Assembly: GCF_042100115.1 (NCBI RefSeq)
Contig: NC_091277.1
Coordinates: forward strand, 868,001-932,000
DNA length: 64,000 bases
From: Alternaria dauci
Lineage: Eukaryota; Ascomycota; Dothideomycetes; Pleosporales; Pleosporaceae
Reading direction: 5' to 3'
Shown one piece after another: positions 1-11,900 of this stretch. A program made the translations under genes and the position numbers. The notes under the pieces are model-generated. The model saw only the letters and a program-made list of their open reading frames with translations, searched no databases and was not told where the DNA came from. Positions within the stretch are counted from its first letter, which is position 1; every line of letters begins with the position of its first letter.

Positions 1-2092
1 TTTGGAAGCACGTGGTATGCACACGCCTACACAGCCCACGCCCGCTGAGGACCCATGCTGACTGTCCGCCAGCTACTGCAATTCCATCGTACAGTGTCTC
101 TACTACTCAGTCCCCTTCCGAGAACAGGTCATCAACTTCCCCGCCCGCTCGCCCCCAGAAGCCCTCGAAAGGCCCTCATCCGGCCTGCCCAAACTCAACA
201 CAAACCTCCCAAATGGCCACTCGTCAGCCCTCTCCCCCGCCGGCCGCACCTCGCTCTCCAGCCCAAATGCAAAAAGTCCCGCAAAGCCGGCAACCACTCC
301 GGGCGCCGCCATGCAGCCTCCAGGCACCAAGCCCGAGGACAACAAGGACTCGCCCGAGTACAAGAAGAAGCAGGCCTTGGCCGCCGGCCCGGTCCTGCAG
401 ATGGACTATGAAAACGCAAACGCATACGGCATGAACGAGTCACTATTTTCTTCCCTAAAAGACATATTCGAAGCCGTAATCGCACACAGGTCGCGCATAG
501 GCGTAGTCAGCCCACACAAGCTTCTTGAGATACTGCGCAGAGACAACGAAATGTTCCGGACACCCATGCACCAGGACGCACACGAGTTCCTCAACCTGCT
601 GCTCAACGAAGTCGTAGAGAACGTCGAGCACTACTCCAAGACCCGCCCAGCCCTGGTCGAGGACACGACCGAGAATGGCGAGACAACGTCCAATGGCCAA
701 GTGGTAACCGCGCGGAACTCGGTCGCTTCGGCAAAGTCAAACTCCGGATGGGTACACGAGCTGTTCGAAGGCACACTAACATCCGAAACACGATGTCTCA
801 CATGCGAAAACACCTCGCAGCGAGACGAGGCATTCCTGGACCTTTCTGTAGATCTAGAACAGCATTCGTCCGTGACGAGCTGTTTGCGCAAGTTTTCCGA
901 AGAAGAGATGTTGTGTGAGCGCAACAAATTTCATTGCGACAACTGCGGGGGTCTGCAAGAGGCGGAAAAGAGGATGAAGATCAAGCGGCTACCCAAGATC
1001 CTTGCCTTGCATCTCAAGCGCTTCAAGTACACGGAGGATCTCCAGCGACTGCAGAAGCTCTTCCATCGCGTCGTATATCCCTTTTACCTCCGGCTCTTCA
1101 ACACCACCGATGACGCAGAAGATCCGGACAGGCTGTACGAGCTATATGCCGTAGTGGTGCATATCGGAGGTGGTCCGTATCATGGTCACTATGTATCCAT
1201 CATCAAGACACAAGATCGGGGCTGGTTACTGTTTGATGACGAGATGGTAGAGCCGGTAGACAAGGCCTACGTCAGGAACTTCTTTGGTGGAGAGAATGTT
1301 CTGGCTTGCGCCTATGTCTTGTTCTACCAAGAGACAACAGAAGAAGCCATGATGAAGGAGCAAGAAGCCGACGCCCTGGCCGCAGCAGAGCAAGCCGCCA
1401 AGATGGCACAGGAAGAAGTCACAACACCGAAAGCGAATGGTGTCAACGGTCAGTCATATCATACTTTCCACAATGCAACGACACCTACATTCGAAGAGGC
1501 CGACAAATTCGCAAGCCTCGATCACGCAGCTACCGCTCCGCCGCTCGCCCACGTCGAGACCAACACCGACCACCACCCAGTCGAGCATACCACAACACAA
1601 GTCCCCGTCCTCGGTGCGCGGAAAAGTAACCTTGGGCTCTTTGGCAAAGGCAAAGAAGAGAAGGAGCGCAAGGCTCAAGAAAAGGAGCTTGAGAAGCAGG
1701 CCAAGCAGAAACGCAAAGAGATGGAAATCCAGCGACGCGAAAACTACCGCAAACAAGAAGACGACCTCCGTGCAGCGCTCGAAGCTAGCAAAGCATCAGC
1801 GGTGGAAGAGGAGAAGAAGCGCGTTGCGAATGGCGAGGGACCACCACCCACAACGGCTGGGGCGGGAGGCGACAAGGAGAAAGCGGCGAATGGCTTTGGA
1901 AGCGTCAAGGGTATGAGCGGATTGAGTCGTTTTAGGCATACCTCGATGAGTCTCAAAGGCAAACCCAAGTTCTGGACAAAGGACAAGCAAGACGACGAGC
2001 CCATCCCGCCGGATACGCCGACCACGGACACGGACAAGGACGGCAAGAACCGTTTCAGCTTGGGGAAGAAGAAGAGCACGTTCAAGTTCTAG
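1..2092 (+). CDS. creB: Ubiquitin carboxyl-terminal hydrolase, CreB/USP12-46 type (5' partial)
   Basis: Deubiquitinating cysteine protease; in Aspergillus CreB acts with the WD40 protein CreC in carbon catabolite repression. Exons 1-14 and 73-2092; intron 15-72 has branch motif CTGAC and ends CAG. The joined frame reads FGSTCYCNS, the USP Cys box, with the catalytic Cys codon split TG|C by the intron. Two CxxC pairs (CLTC, CDNC) form the zinc-binding fingers. The His box [11 protein letters not shown] has its catalytic His codon at 1187-1189, followed by WLLFDDE with the acidic partner. The C-terminal third is charged coiled coil (about 1640-1830), then low-complexity sequence ending in a lysine-rich tail. 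The visible fragment is 677 residues; family members are about 750-800, so roughly the first 80-100 residues lie outside the window. Identification as the USP12/46 class is firm; the creB role is inferred from the family. Confidence 0.93.
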
Positions 2093-2771
2093 GAGAATCT
2101 TTCGCCGTAGAAGAGCATATGGTCGTTTTGCAAAGACGCGGATCCGACCATCAGTCTGGGGTTTCCAAATGGGGTAGCTTGTGAAGCCTTTTCCCTTTGA
2201 TGGAGCGAACACTGGAGAAGCAGTCTTCCTACCGAAGCATTGGAAATGCATTGGAGATGCACTCATATTGCATGGCTATTCTTCTCCTTCTTTTATTATC
2301 AAGGTATGATGATGGCGTTGTAATTACCAACCCCCATGGATGGGTGGTGTGTTGTGCATATCAACTTTGGATATACGTTATTATAGCGTACTCGTTTAGC
2401 TTAGCAGAACTGCGAGTTTGGCAGCTATAGTGAATGTTACAGCTTCGCAGTGGATCGCGGCCACCTCTCTCAGCTTGGTGCTATCAGATTCAGTACCCTG
2501 GACAAAGTGCGACAGTAGCAATGTTGAGGAAAAAGTTTGTTCAGGATTACATATGAATAGATGACCATGTTGATCCGTTCCAGATGAAAGAAAAGTCTGT
2601 ACCTGCTTTTGGCAGACTACTAGACTGCAACGTTGACACGCAAGCAAGCTTGGGCGGTAAACCAACGCTCTCAGTGCCCCCTTTATAAACGCCCGCTACC
2701 AGGATTTTTGGTCGCAACCTACTGTACTCTTACACGGCGTATCGACGACACGTGCACCCTCAAGGTGCCGT
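2093..2771. other. Convergent 3' intergenic region
   Basis: Lies between the stop codons of the CreB-type gene (+) and TFIIS (-). AT-richer than the flanking coding DNA, as expected for overlapping 3' UTR and polyadenylation regions. No gene or structured element seen. Confidence 0.6.
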
Positions 2772-3739
2772 CTATGAAAACTTCCACCGATTACCACAGT
2801 TCATGCACTCGCAAAAAGTCGTCATGGGCTCGTCAGCGGACCTGGTCTGCGCCTGGCTGTAGCTGACCATTTTTTGCTTGCACTTTCCGCACTGGAACTC
2901 CTTGGAGATTGCCTTTTCAACCTGTGCAACCATGGCCTGGTTCATGTTGATCTGTTCCAGCTTCTCGTCCTCTGCTCGTCGCGCATCCGACTTCATCTCG
3001 TCGTGTGTCATGACGACAAACTTGTTGGCGGGCACGTCGCCAGCGAGTACACGCTTGCGGAGCTGGGGGTTCGACTTGTTCTTGAGGTTCTGGAAGAGCG
3101 AGCGCATCTTGCCCTTGTACGTGTCGTTTACACTGCCGGCGTTTGTGTAGGCAGCGGCTTCGATTTGCTTTGCGACAATGAGAATATCGTCGGGCACTGG
3201 GCGTGTCAGTCAGGTACAGAACAATGGACCGGTTGCTACTTACTCGCTTCACTCATGAAAGCCAGACCGTCGTACATGAGCCTTACGCAATTGTCGCGCG
3301 CCTCGTTTCCCGTAACCTGGTACTTGACCTTGTCTGTCTTGTAGTTGCGCTTGTCGGCGGGCACATCGTGCTTCTTCTTGGCCAGATTTGGTGCCGGAGA
3401 CGCGGTTCCCGAGGGCGGAGGAGCGGGCGAAGAGGCAGCACCTCCATTTGCGCTCGTCTTTGCCGGGCCATCCTTCTTGGCAGGCTGCTTCTTTTTGACC
3501 TCATCCCTCCACTTTGCTACCAATTCTGTTGCGAGCTTTTGTACTGCGGGGTCCTTGTGAGTTCGCAGACGGTTGATGGTGACACCAATCCGTGTTGAGC
3601 GCAAGAGATCCTCGGTCGCGTGCACACCCGTCTTCAAGTCATTGAGCAGCTTCAGCACAGAAGCGCTGGGCTCGCCTTCGGACACGGCCTTTCCGATGGC
3701 CTTGCCACGGAGCTCGATCTCTTTGGCGTCCATTGCCAT
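2772..3739 (-). CDS. DST1: Transcription elongation factor S-II (TFIIS)
   Basis: Nuclear RNA polymerase II factor that stimulates transcript cleavage by backtracked polymerase. Exons 3739-3244 and 3196-2772; the 47-bp intron has donor GTAAGT and acceptor CAG. The product is 306 residues, normal for the family. Order: N-terminal LW/TFIIN helical domain (about 1-80), a Pro/Ala/Lys linker, the central polymerase-binding domain (from about KRNYKTDKVKYQVTGNEARD), then a C-terminal zinc ribbon with CGKC and CMNC pairs. The ribbon carries the RSADEPMTTF hairpin, whose adjacent Asp-Glu are the catalytic acidic residues inserted into the polymerase pore. The start at 3739 (MAMDAKEIE) has a strong context (A at -3, G at +4); a second in-frame ATG six bases on (MDAKEIE) is also possible. 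Divergent from EAF6. Confidence 0.96.
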
Positions 3740-4257
3740 GGTCCAGGCAGTGCTTGTCAAGGTGCGGGATAACGCGGGCGCGGAGTCGCTAGTGCCGTGG
3801 ACGGAGTACCGGTGCTACCGTTTTTTTTTTTCAAGTCGCGGAGAGGGAAGTGCGGTTCGAATAGTTGTGCGGTCGATGTGGTTTCCGTGGCTGTCACACA
3901 GGCAACTTCTTCCTGGATTGATGTTGCGACTGAGAAGGCCGGGACGTCGGCGCGGGGTGCTTAGGCGCGTCAGAAGCAGGTATACGCGACGATCAGGTAC
4001 GGTAGTGGTTCGGCGAGGGTAGGGCAGACGTCGAGGCAGCAAGGCGGCAGGAGACAAGGAAGCGTGGTGCTATGGCTGGTTTGATTGCCATGTCGAAGTT
4101 GCCTTTGCTTAGAGAGGCCCGAGCTCACGGCCGCTAGCCTCGGCCTTCACCAAGGGAAACCGCAACCGCAAAGCTGGGAACTGCCAGAATAAAGACAGAC
4201 GGGCGACGACTGCTTCCAGGAAACAAACAAACAAACAAGCACACTCGACCCATCACC
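3740..4257. promoter_or_regulatory. Bidirectional promoter region TFIIS / EAF6
   Basis: A 518-bp gap between two divergently read starts, so it must hold both promoters. A T-run (about 3821-3831) lies on the TFIIS side, and an (AAAC)n run just before the EAF6 start sits at about 4221-4237, presumably in its 5' leader. No clear TATA box was found. Confidence 0.5.
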
Positions 4258-4922
4258 ATGGCCGAAAACGCGCCCTCCGGAAACGCCAACAACGCGGGCG
4301 CAGACAGCTCGCGCGGCATGCCCTACTACGAGAGGCTGCGACGCGACCTGCGCGAATCGCTGAACAAGAAGCGCTTGATCGATAACAACCTGGTCAGTAC
4401 AGCACACGACGCGTCGTGCGTCTCCGTGAGGCTCTGTGTTGACTCTGATGTGGCAGCTACAACTCGAAGATAACATCCTGCGAGTCGAGACACAGTACCT
4501 CGAAGAGACGAGCGCCGGGAACATCATCAAGGGCTTCGACAACTACATCAAGGGCGCAGCATCCACCACGGCAGCAGGAGGTGCAGGTACTGCCACCAGG
4601 CGCAAGGCCCCCATCAGTGACGCGGACCGCATCTTCAGTCGGAGCTCTACCAGCTTCTTGAGAGTATGTCGAGCAACAAGACTAGGCCAACGTGCCAACA
4701 GCCGGAGAAGCCATGCTGACTGCGCTACAGGAATCGTCGACGCCGGGCTCTGCGACGCCATCGCACGCTCCCACGCCAACTTCGTCCTTTCCTACGCGCG
4801 AGTCGAGCCAACCTACCAACGGCGCGAGACCAGTAGGCAGCAAGAAGAAGAAGGCAGCCGACGACGATGACGACGATGGCAACAAGACGAAGCGACAAAA
4901 AATCTCCTACGGCCGCGAGTGA
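4258..4922 (+). CDS. EAF6: NuA4 histone acetyltransferase subunit Eaf6
   Basis: Small nuclear subunit of NuA4 (and of related MYST acetyltransferase complexes in other organisms). Exons 4258-4392, 4457-4663 and 4731-4922 give 177 residues. The start has the context CACCATGG. The N-terminal half carries the family core: YYERLRRDLRESLNKKRLID, then QLEDNILRVETQYLEET and GNIIKGFDNYIKG, a helical/coiled-coil region. The second half is Ser/Thr/Pro-rich and ends with a Lys stretch, an Asp run and KRQKISYGRE, which looks like a nuclear localisation tail. Intron donors are GTCAGT and GTATGT. Divergent to TFIIS. The Eaf6 core makes the assignment firm. Confidence 0.93.
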
Positions 4923-7756
4923 AAACGCGGTGCAAGACTCCGACACCGCTTGCTTCAAAAGCGGCGGAATACAAACATTACCAAGATACCTTGAAGCGAG
5001 TAATTCGCTCACGGTACGATTGCGCGTCCTTATGGGTCCCGAGACACAAAATCTAACAGACCTACCAACAAATTAGGAAGGCACAAATGAGTCGCTCAGA
5101 CACTCGAACCTGCCCGTGTTCGACTTATGGGTACCTTACAACACGTGCGGGATAGCTGAAACCGCTGTAGATCGGACTTGTGAACGCGGGGTTGGTTCAA
5201 TCTCGATGTGAGACCCACTTAACAGAGGATAACGTACTACACCACACCACCACCTCCTCCTCCGGCGGGTGACAACGCATCTGTACTGACTAGCTAGCGT
5301 TCGTGGTGGAGATTGCTCGATGCTTGACTGATTGCTTGCTTCGACGGGTCGGAGGAGTGGTAGTGGAGTGCTACTTGGCGTTCTACTACGGCGCAAGCCA
5401 CGTCCGCAGTCTGCTGCCGCCTTCATCTCAGCAAAAAGCGGAAATCATGCTTGCCGAGGTTTAGTATAGTGGATCAACAAGTACAATGCAAAAAAATGTA
5501 GGCCCCGCTCGTGGCATCCAAAGATTGCGAAGGATCCGTGGCAATCTTGGAAACAGACGAAGCGAACAACTTCTTCCCGTGCTTCCTCATGGTGCAGTAG
5601 CCGTGGTGTACAGTAAAAATGAAGTATCATGGTCACATTGCACATTTCCAACCCTTGCCATTAATCACTGCAGAGACTCTTCTTCTTGTGGGGAAAAAAA
5701 AAAGTTATAACATGGGTATTAATGCATATTACTCCAAGGCTCATTTGGCTGTACTCGAGAAGGCGCAGGGACGGCCAGGATTGAGATTGTTCTCCGCCCT
5801 CGTCTCAGTCAATCGACTGTGGTTGGCAGTACAAAGACGGAGGCAATGCATGCTGGGCAGGCTGTGGACTTCGCATCCTGGAATATCATGGTATGCAGAA
5901 CTATAACCCAACGACACAAGTCCGCTTGTGCTAAGACATCCCGCCCTCGCTTCGTGGGCTTGTCGGTCCATGGGACTGCTTGAAGATGTGATCGGCGGGT
6001 CTTCGGTATGGTAGAGGGGAAAGAGGCTTCTCCCCTTGCAAGACAACGGCCAAAAATCCAACACTGGCTTGCATGATGGCTTGTAATTCCGTGTGGTGGC
6101 CACAGAGTTTCAAAGACCGAAAATAGAGGAGCCGGAGCGGGTGGCGAAAAAGACAGCTGGTAGGGAGGCTGGCGGAAATGCTCCATGCTGAGTGGTGCTT
6201 CGGCGGTATTGCCAGCCAAGTCGCAGCTTTCTCCCGTCACCCAACAGACAGCCTGCGCGCGGAGGCCAACACCATAGCGCAACAGAGTCAAGCAGTTTGG
6301 CTCGTCACGTTCTCGCAACGCGATATGTTGCCTTGCGTTTCGCGTTGCTGTAAGTCGTCGCGTCCTTATGACGATCTTTACTCGAAAAACGGTACGAGTA
6401 TACAGCCCGTCAGGCACGCTACGATCTCATCTCTGGCTGTTTTCGGTCCTTCTCCAGTGTGTGACCCACTGGGACGAGCAACCTCCGTGATTGGTAGCCC
6501 TCGAGTAGCAGAGAAATAACAAGTCCCGCAACCGACGCGATGCAGAAAGAAAGCCCGACGTCAGCACACGCACACACACTTTCTGCGTTTGTGAGTGAAA
6601 CAGAATGACATCGATGCGCCCCACTCCAGCCTCGTACGCACAAGTCGGACTTGACGACAGGGGCAACCTGGAGGCCGGAGCCAGTGGGTTTGGAAGCAAA
6701 TGATGGCAGAGAACCAACAGCCTGAGGCGGCCCAAAGGTGCAGCCGGGCAGACAGCCCACTCGCTGAGGTAAGACAAATTTCAGGGTCCGGCGGCGGCTA
6801 GCAAGGGAGCCTGACGCTTCATGACGGGTGCCAAGACGCAGTCCTTGTCGTAAGCCGACCGCTCACGGGACGCCAGATGATGGCATTGCGGAGACAAGGT
6901 CGTGACTATGTCGCGTTGGTCAAAACTAGGACCGAGGCATCTCCAATGACGAACGGAAACGCTCTCTTGGGGCCCAATCACAGTGCTGCTGCCGTCACGA
7001 TGTCAGCCGCAAAGGGAGGAAATGCGCATAGAGAAAGAGAGACTTGTGTGTGTGTGCATGGGATTAAACAAGGGTCTTTGATTCTACCGCGCTCCTATCC
7101 ACAATGTGGAAGCGTGCGTCATTTTCTCCCGCTGCCTGTACTCAACGACTCCATATCGTATCGAAAGCCTTGCCTATCCTGGCTTGTGCCCCAACTGTGG
7201 GTGGCATCTATGCGCGCGCGCTCCAAACTACTACTGTACAAAACGTCATTGTGCTAACATCCTGTGCCACGACTCTATGTCGGGAAGGTAGTTACTAAAA
7301 GAGAGTCTAAAATATTAAAAGGGTATAAGCGAATGGTGACGACAACATGCTCCGTATCGACTACAGGTCGAAGCCCGGTCGAGCAATGTTGAATGATTAA
7401 ATAATCAACTGTGGGCGGGAGAAGACCCCAAGCCCCGGTAAGACAAACGCGTAATGTTACATTGGTGGGAAATCGCTCGGAAATGGAATACTCGTAATTC
7501 GGAACACCAGAACGCCGTGGTGGTCCCTCAATTCGATGAGCGGGCCAGGTGGTATCTCAGTAAAAACCGTGGTGTGCAGCGATGGGTGGGAGAGGAATAG
7601 CCGTCTCAGCTTGTCGTCGACGGGTCTATAGTCGTGACTAAGAAATGCGCGACAGTGGTATCTCGAAATATTCCATGTACTTGAGACATGCGACGGGCCG
7701 GTTGGGGCGTGGTCCGGACAAGCAAAGCACTAGACACAACTGAGGTGTTTGATCCG
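4923..7756. other. Gene-poor interval downstream of EAF6
   Basis: About 2.8 kb with no convincing gene. The longest open frames (for example about 5809-6417 minus) lack recognisable domains and codon bias. A short cysteine-rich frame at 7104-7291 plus is discussed under findings. No repeats of note, no RNA gene recognised. Confidence 0.5.
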
Positions 7757-8931
7757 CTAGTGATCAACGCTCTCTGGCGACGCATGATCGATACTGCCGT
7801 CGTTCTTGTGGACCTTTCGGTGTCTCCTCAGGTTGGAGACGACTGAGAAGTGCCGACCGCAGCCATCAACCTCACACGCAAAGGCTGTTGCAATGTTAGT
7901 ACCGCGAAAGGACGACCGGGGTTCAAGTACTTACGCTTTTCGCCTGTATGGCTGTACATGTGCGTTTGCAGCGAACTAGGTCGGGTGAAACGCTTGTCGC
8001 AGATCTTGCACTTGTGCTTCTTTTGCGAGCTGGAAGACACCTTTGAACTGAACTGGCTCATCATTGAAGCAGGCGCTGGAGGCATGTTTGCTCCCAGAAG
8101 TGCATTGGGGCGGGGCAGGGTGCGCGAATTGCTCAGATCAACAGACTCGGATGCCGAGCTGTAGTCAGTCACCGAGCCGTCGCCACCGTAGTATCCATTC
8201 GGGCCATAGCTGCCTGACGAGATTGACGAGTGTGTAGAGTGTGCTGAAGGGAAACCGTACGAGTCGGTCGAGCTGCGGCTGGTTCCTTGGGAGCCATAGA
8301 TATTCCTCGGGGTAATATCTGACTGGCTCAGAGAGACCATACCACGGCTTGCATCAAGCGCATCGCTAAAGCTGTTGCGCGGTTGCTGTGTGTTCATTCT
8401 GCTAAAGTCAACAAGTGAACTTTGGCGTTGTCGTTGGGCCGCGCTTTCTACGGACTCGTAGAAGGCTACAGAGGGGACTGACGGGTGTGAAGAGCGACGG
8501 GAAGCATCCTGTTGGTATGCGTACGGGCTCCGTTCTGTGTTGCCATATTCCACCTGAGAGTAGGGCGCTGAAGTGGGAGCATACGTTTGGTTTGATGGTG
8601 ACCCAGATGTAGCGTAACCGGTTGGGTACCGCGACATGATATCTTCAGAGGCATCAAGTAAGTTTTGTGTTCCGAAAGTGCCATCCGGGAGAGTAATACC
8701 TTGTCCCATGGGAGGAGCTGTGACTGGCAGACCGTGGTACGGGATAGCAATACTGGTAGGCCGTTGCGCGTCGACATTGGGTGCAACTGTGGTTTGGTAC
8801 AGCTGCTGCTGTGAGGCACCGGTGGACACCCATGGGTTGGTGAAGTGTGGTTGTTGTTGTGGGTAGCGCATGTGTTCGTAACCCATACTGCTTAACTGGG
8901 GTTGCTGACGGTTGTCGACTGCCATTGCCAT
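7757..8931 (-). CDS. flbC: C2H2 zinc-finger transcription factor, FlbC type
   Basis: Likely nuclear regulator of asexual development; in Aspergillus nidulans FlbC is an upstream activator of conidiation (brlA pathway). Exons 8931-7935 and 7884-7757; the 50-bp intron (GTAAGT...CAACAG) falls between the zinc fingers. Joining it restores HTGEKPFACEVDGCG, which settles the splice. The product is 374 residues, close to A. nidulans FlbC. The N-terminal three quarters are Gln/Ser/Tyr/Pro-rich and disordered. The C-terminus has two tandem C2H2 fingers: CKICDKRFTRPSSLQTHMYSH and CEVDGCGRHFSVVSNLRRHRKVH (His/Cys ligands intact). A short tail ends SPESVDH. Start at 8931 (MAMAVDNRQ). Large non-coding flanks on both sides suggest elaborate regulation. 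Family assignment is strong; the role is inferred. Confidence 0.88.
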
Positions 8932-11900
8932 TGCGGATTCGAGACGAAAGGTAGCGAGGTGTATAGGTCCGGAGAGGAAGGTGGTACAAGAAGACGAATG
9001 TAAGTGTTACAAGAGACACTCAACTCGCAGATCCAGGTGTGAAACGTGATGGTTCGAGGGTTGAAAACGTGGAGATAGTCGATCACAGGTACTCAGCGGT
9101 GGGATCTGCGACCTTTTGAATTCACTCTGACACTGGGGACTCCCGTGCTGTGGTAGTCCAAGTCGAGTAAAGATTATCCCTTAGGTATGTCGATCAGTTG
9201 ACCTGTGCTAAGCAGCAGCCGTGGCGATGAACCAGCGAGATTAGGTGTAGGGCGAAAGCGGACACCAGTGACTGGGAGGCAGGCGCTCGAGCGTTTCAAG
9301 TGAAGCACTGTGCTTGCAAGGGAGCAGAAATGCCCAGCGGGTGCAGGGGCGGACCGTGTGGGCTGAGTTGCGTGTTGCGTGTCGCCTTGGAAGGTTCGGT
9401 AACGTTGTTCGCTACAAAAGCAAACCAGCGACAAAGAAGTAAGGATGTGAGGGTAAGGATGATGAAAGCAGTATTGATAGTCTTTGGCACGAGTTATGGC
9501 AAGACGCAATTTAGGATTGAGTAAAGCTTAGAGGTCGGTGACTGTTGATCAGTGGGCATTTGGTCGGGGAACACTGACTGATAAATTCCGCTGCTTGGAA
9601 GGTTTACGTTTTCTGGGTTCACAGCACCTCCATCATAGGCTGGCAGCCAAGCATAACGAGCAGGCAAGTTGGCTGAAGACCCCGGACGCACCTACGTCGG
9701 TGAAGACAAGGATCAAGTGCGCTAAAGCATCTCTCTGCACGCTGCTTTTAAGCGTGTGGGGAGCGTTATTCAATGGCCTGCCCACGGCCGACGTAGTATC
9801 CGCGCCATTGAGCACTGTGGGCTCAACAGCCCTCAGCTCCCGTTTATTGAAGCCAGCGTTTACCTCTTCTCCATTGCGCTATCATCGGCACCCTCCTTAC
9901 CCGTGAGAGGCCAGTAGTGCGCCAGGCAAGCCCTCGCTGCTAGGCAAGCCTTCTCCTCTTTGCAAGCCCACTGCGAATCAGCGGGCGGTAGGCGCGGGAG
10001 GGCTTTTTGGCTTTTGTTTTGGCGTGCATCCACCAGGCCAGGGTCAACGAGGGACGTGGAAGAGGACTAGTCTATTCACTCACAATTGCATGCTGCCGTT
10101 TTGGTCAATGAACGCTAGCCTGATCAGCTGCCAGAGTGAAATGCTCCGCAGTAATGCTGACGAGTGAGGCAGGCCATGGAGCTGCCCTGTGTCCTCATCC
10201 TAGCGATACCTGATCACCCCCTAAGCTTTGCTTCTGACACTGTCGACACTCGACGCTGCAGAACAACGGTCGCCTAAGGTGCACGCTCCATGCCGACCAT
10301 GAAAGGGACCGAAAAGGCGGCTTCGCAAGCTTGCGGTTTGGAGGTGCATCGCGCCGGACAGTGGCCGGAGAGTCTGCTTTCGCGTCGCGGAGTCGGACCG
10401 TACAACCATCTCTACGTAGTTGCGTAAACTCGAACTCTGTGAGCAGCTCTCCCTCTGTCCTAGCGCTGGTTCCGCTCCACTCCTGACTCTGTGTCGTGCA
10501 CGGCGCACGCTTGAGAAAAAAGCGCCCGAAGTGAAATTACACAGTAGCCCCCCCTGAAGCAACGCCTGTGCGCGTACCTAAGCAATGGGCAAGCGTTTGA
10601 TCGCCGTCCATGTTGCTTTGGCTGCAACGACCGTAGCTTAGCCAGATGGCGGGTCACGAGTTGCAGCATACACACCTTTATCGCGGGAAGCTGTCCTGTC
10701 CAATAGGATCACCAGTGCCATGTCGGTGTACCTACTCCGCACAGAATCCCACACTCGACGACACCACGCTGAAGCGCGTACTGAGCGAGTGGCACACTAG
10801 CTCCAATCATTCGCAGTCCCCAATATCTGCCTGCGTTGAAATGGAGGCGTCATGTGTCGCAGGGCTATATGGGCGGCGACTATATCCACCAATGACGATG
10901 TGGTGCACCGATGGCAGAGGCGTCGACGATTAGGAGTGCTCGTTTCGTGCTCCGTATCTTCGGCCTCTCATTGATGCGGACCGGGTGGTTTGCTGGGAGA
11001 AATGATGAGAGCCAAGACCGATTTGTACACCCCGCTGACACGAGCGGTCGTGAATGGTGTGAAAGAATGTGGGCGCATCATGGGTGCTTGCTGGCAATGT
11101 CGTCATACGGACCTCACCCTAGCGCAGACGCCAAGTGCACAAGCGAGCTGTCATTGGCGCGACTCGCAAGCCGTACCTGGCGACCGTGAATGCCATGCAG
11201 GATGATGTCGGAGCGGTCAAGACAGATGGGCTATCTGCCGCCAGAGATATTGGCCATGCTATGCTGGCACGTCAGCCATTGCCGCGGTCCGTTATACCAG
11301 CAAGCAGAACGCTGTGCTGGGCGTCCAACTTGCGTCCGTGGCTTGGAGGGCTCCGCCGTAACGCGAGTGGCAAACGGGCAGAAGGCATGCACTCGGAGTC
11401 TACCATCTCACCGCTGCATGCTTTCGTTGACATGAATGGTTAGGTGTTGGGACAAAAGGGCCGCCTTGCGTCGCAAGTGCACGGAGCAGCTGGCAAAATC
11501 CCCCTCACTGTTCGTGGCTCCGCAAGCCTTGTCATGCAGGGCAAGATCTGATGGAGCAGCGCCATCCCGCTCAACATCGAGCTTGCAGAGTGCACTATCA
11601 AAAGTCACTTGAGCGTCACTTCTCCACTTGGCTGCGTCTGCCTTTGCCGCTACTTTGTCTGCGTGCAGGTGTTGGCGGAAGCGGTACCCTACCGGAGTCG
11701 ACTGTGATATGGGTGCGGCATCTGACGGGTCGCTATGCATCGCATCAGCAGCACCACCGCGATGCAAAAAAAGAAGGAAAAAAGAAGTGGGCACGCCCCG
11801 TTCTCAGCGCCATATGCCAAAGCACAATAGCCACGACCGCAGCAAAGATCGTAGGCTGTCGGTAGCCGCTCAGAATTGGCTCGGCATTTGGACACTGGAC

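Noticed and set aside
5185..5205. GGTTCAATCTC, similar to a tRNA B box
   Set aside because: No A box at the right distance and no cloverleaf arms could be paired.
5809..6417. A 200-codon minus-strand open frame in the gap after EAF6
   Set aside because: No domain, odd composition (Trp/Cys/His scattered), no ATG-led coherent exon and no splice partner. Looks like a chance frame.
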